Positions 63,072-64,000 of a stretch of DNA of 64,000 bases are shown here, in pieces. The DNA lies in NCBI RefSeq assembly GCF_017115085.1, contig NZ_JABXKJ010000172.1, positions 42,699-106,698 of the forward strand. The letters run 5' to 3'. The number at the start of each line of letters is the position of its first letter. Positions within the stretch are counted from its first letter, which is position 1. A program made the translations under genes and the position numbers. The stretch is from Nostoc sp. NMS7 (GTDB taxonomy: Bacteria; Cyanobacteriota; Cyanobacteriia; Cyanobacteriales; Nostocaceae). Under the pieces are notes generated by a model that had not been told where the DNA came from, did no database searches, and worked only from the letters and a program-made list of their open reading frames with translations.

Positions 63072-63377
63072 TCAGTGATCAAAGGAATCACTCTCACGCC
63101 TGGGAAACTTCACCGTCCTAGCTTCCGAATAAGTTGATGCAGCACCAGGTATTCTCAGCTTGGCATAGTCGCCGCTTAGTTGAACACTTGACGGTGGTTG
63201 GTGTAGGGTTGCACAGCATCTTTGCACTGCGGCTTGGTACTCTCGCCATTGCTTGCGGATTGCAATACTTGCAGCATCCTTACCTAAGTCTGAAAATCTT
63301 AGCCCCGCTCGAATCAGCCAAGATTCCACGTCAGTTGTTTCACCAACTATTTCTGGAATGGGATTAATGTTTTCCAT
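63072..63377 (-). CDS. hypothetical protein
   Basis: A 101-residue hydrophilic protein beginning MENINPIPEIVGETTDVESW. The rest is helical (GLRFSDLGKDAASIAIRKQW, REYQAAVQRCCATLHQPP) and basic at the end. Unrecognised. It lies after the LptD-type gene, convergent with it. Its opposite strand also carries an open frame, so the coding strand is not completely sure. Confidence 0.5.
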   Translation of the reverse strand: MENINPIPEIVGETTDVESWLIRAGLRFSDLGKDAASIAIRKQWREYQAAVQRCCATLHQPPSSVQLSGDYAKLRIPGAASTYSEARTVKFPRRESDSFDH

Positions 63378-63850
63378 GAGTAATATTTTTTATGCGTATT
63401 TAAAATTGGTTATTTCACTTTAAGAAAAACTATTGATAATAGCCAATATAATTGTTTATCAAAATCATAAATAAAAATGATTAAAAAAATGGCTCATATC
63501 TGAGTATCCATACTCAGATATGACAGAAGGAATTACTATTAACCCAAGTTGCTATAGGAATCCAGTTTGAATTTTGAAAACATACTGAGACTTAAATCTA
63601 AATACAGCAAGGATTTTTCTCTAAATAGTTTCCTCCAAGAATGGGGAGAGCGATCGCTATGCATCCTCGCTTGAATGATGAGTGATCTCTACGACGGCAA
63701 GCTACGCTTTGGCTGTTATCGCTGCTCTCAAAAATTGGTCGGGCGCGAAGGCGGTCAAATACCTCACCTGGACAGCTAGAATTGCCAAATTTCAGGCTCA
63801 ATAACTTTCATGCTGATCTCCTTTTAAATTTATACAAAAAATTTGATGGA
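63378..63850. other. intergenic region with a broken short frame
   Basis: On the minus strand AAAAGGAGATCAGC precedes an ATG that yields only MKVIEPEIWQF before a stop; a protein-like stretch AVQVRYLTAFAPDQFLRAAI follows in frame after the stop. This may be the start of a decayed gene. The rest is AT-rich with a TATCTGAGTATCCATACTCAGATA palindrome (63496-63519). Confidence 0.4.
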
Positions 63851-64000
63851 TCAATGTTGTACAAATTGTGGTAATGATTTGCGATTTGTGATATGAATCG
63901 AGCCTTGGCTTAACCCAAGTTCTTCAATACTTTCAGACGGAACTGTTTCAGGCGGAACTGTTTCAGGCGGAACTGTTTCAGGCGGAACTGTTTCAGGCGG
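63851..64000 (-). CDS. C-terminal end of a (PPETV)-repeat protein, runs off the right edge
   Basis: The minus-strand frame is open from the window edge and reads four PPETV repeats, then PSESIEELGLSQGSIHITNR, KSLPQFVQH and a TGA. The DNA repeat unit is 15 bp (63941-64000). The stable frame, the smooth change into a non-repeat tail and the stop argue for a real gene. Pro/Glu/Thr/Val repeats are typical of extended linkers or surface proteins. The start and domain are outside the window. Confidence 0.6.
   Translation of the reverse strand, partial: PPETVPPETVPPETVPPETVPSESIEELGLSQGSIHITNRKSLPQFVQH
63941..64000. repeat. 15-bp tandem repeat, four units to the edge
   Basis: AACTGTTTCAGGCGG repeated four times without a mismatch and continuing beyond the window; encodes PPETV on the minus strand. 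Confidence 0.9.

Noticed and set aside
63134..63367. 77-codon plus-strand frame opposite the 63072 gene
   Set aside because: The minus-strand frame is longer with a more natural start and composition.
63598..63801. 67-codon minus-strand frame
   Set aside because: The ribosome site and ATG upstream belong to a different frame that stops after 11 codons; this frame is probably noise or part of a decayed gene.
63941..64000. CRISPR or regulatory iterons at the right edge
   Set aside because: 15-bp units are contiguous without spacers and keep a coding frame on the minus strand.

Overview
The window reads as chromosomal DNA of a filamentous, Nostoc/Anabaena-type cyanobacterium. The sequence shows psbH, psbN and psbI (photosystem II), a cyanobacterial LptD-type outer-membrane protein, DUF3131, DUF3769 and Uma2-type proteins, very frequent GCGATCGC (HIP1) octamers, heptamer tandem repeats (TTTTAGA type) and many short palindromic or MITE-like repeats. 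No rRNA, tRNA, CRISPR array or origin was recognised.

Left part (1-9 kb): a PIN-domain gene with a small upstream partner, a run of small-molecule enzymes (methyltransferase, dienelactone hydrolase, GNAT, VOC, MDR reductase), an N-terminally short ABC permease, a coiled-coil protein, a DUF3131 protein, two MITE-like elements sharing an AGGACTTA-type end, and a TnpB remnant. 9.2-13 kb: a compact cluster of a GT2 glycosyltransferase facing an acyl-CoA dehydrogenase / PIG-L deacetylase / NodS-like methyltransferase operon joined by two ATGA overlaps. This is the best candidate for an uncharacterised pathway. 13-25 kb: aldo-keto reductase with Tat signal, aquaporin Z, transaldolase-like enzyme, Uma2 protein, a ModA-like binding protein with a PEP-CTERM-like tail, a TMEM175 channel gene interrupted by a 24-bp repeat, an SDR, an RND-type membrane-fusion protein and a second PEP-CTERM protein.

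25-37 kb: MscS-type membrane protein, a 21-bp minisatellite and a ~290-bp fold-back element, a dynamin-like/Era-like GTPase, tpiA, folP, a slipin, pth-tatA, divergent psbH/psbN, and a decayed GH38 alpha-mannosidase. 37-46 kb: lipase-like hydrolase, MDR reductase, an oxidoreductase gene cut by a MITE next to an orphan ParD-like antitoxin, an SDR, a GNAT pseudogene, mnmE, a metF-like gene and trpS. 46-54 kb: a B12-binding radical SAM protein preceded by a decayed copy of its own 5' end, a solitary m5C methyltransferase, two glycosyltransferases, a DUF429 protein and a BrnTA-like toxin-antitoxin locus with a frameshifted toxin. 53.7-64 kb: glgP, an acyltransferase, psbI, lptD-type gene, and a (PPETV)n-tailed gene leaving the right edge.

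A recurring theme is short palindromic repeats entering genes: TMEM175 (in-frame stop), mnmE and the DUF429 gene (in-frame peptide inserts), and the F420-dependent reductase-like gene (truncation). All family names rest on reading motifs by eye; no database search was possible.
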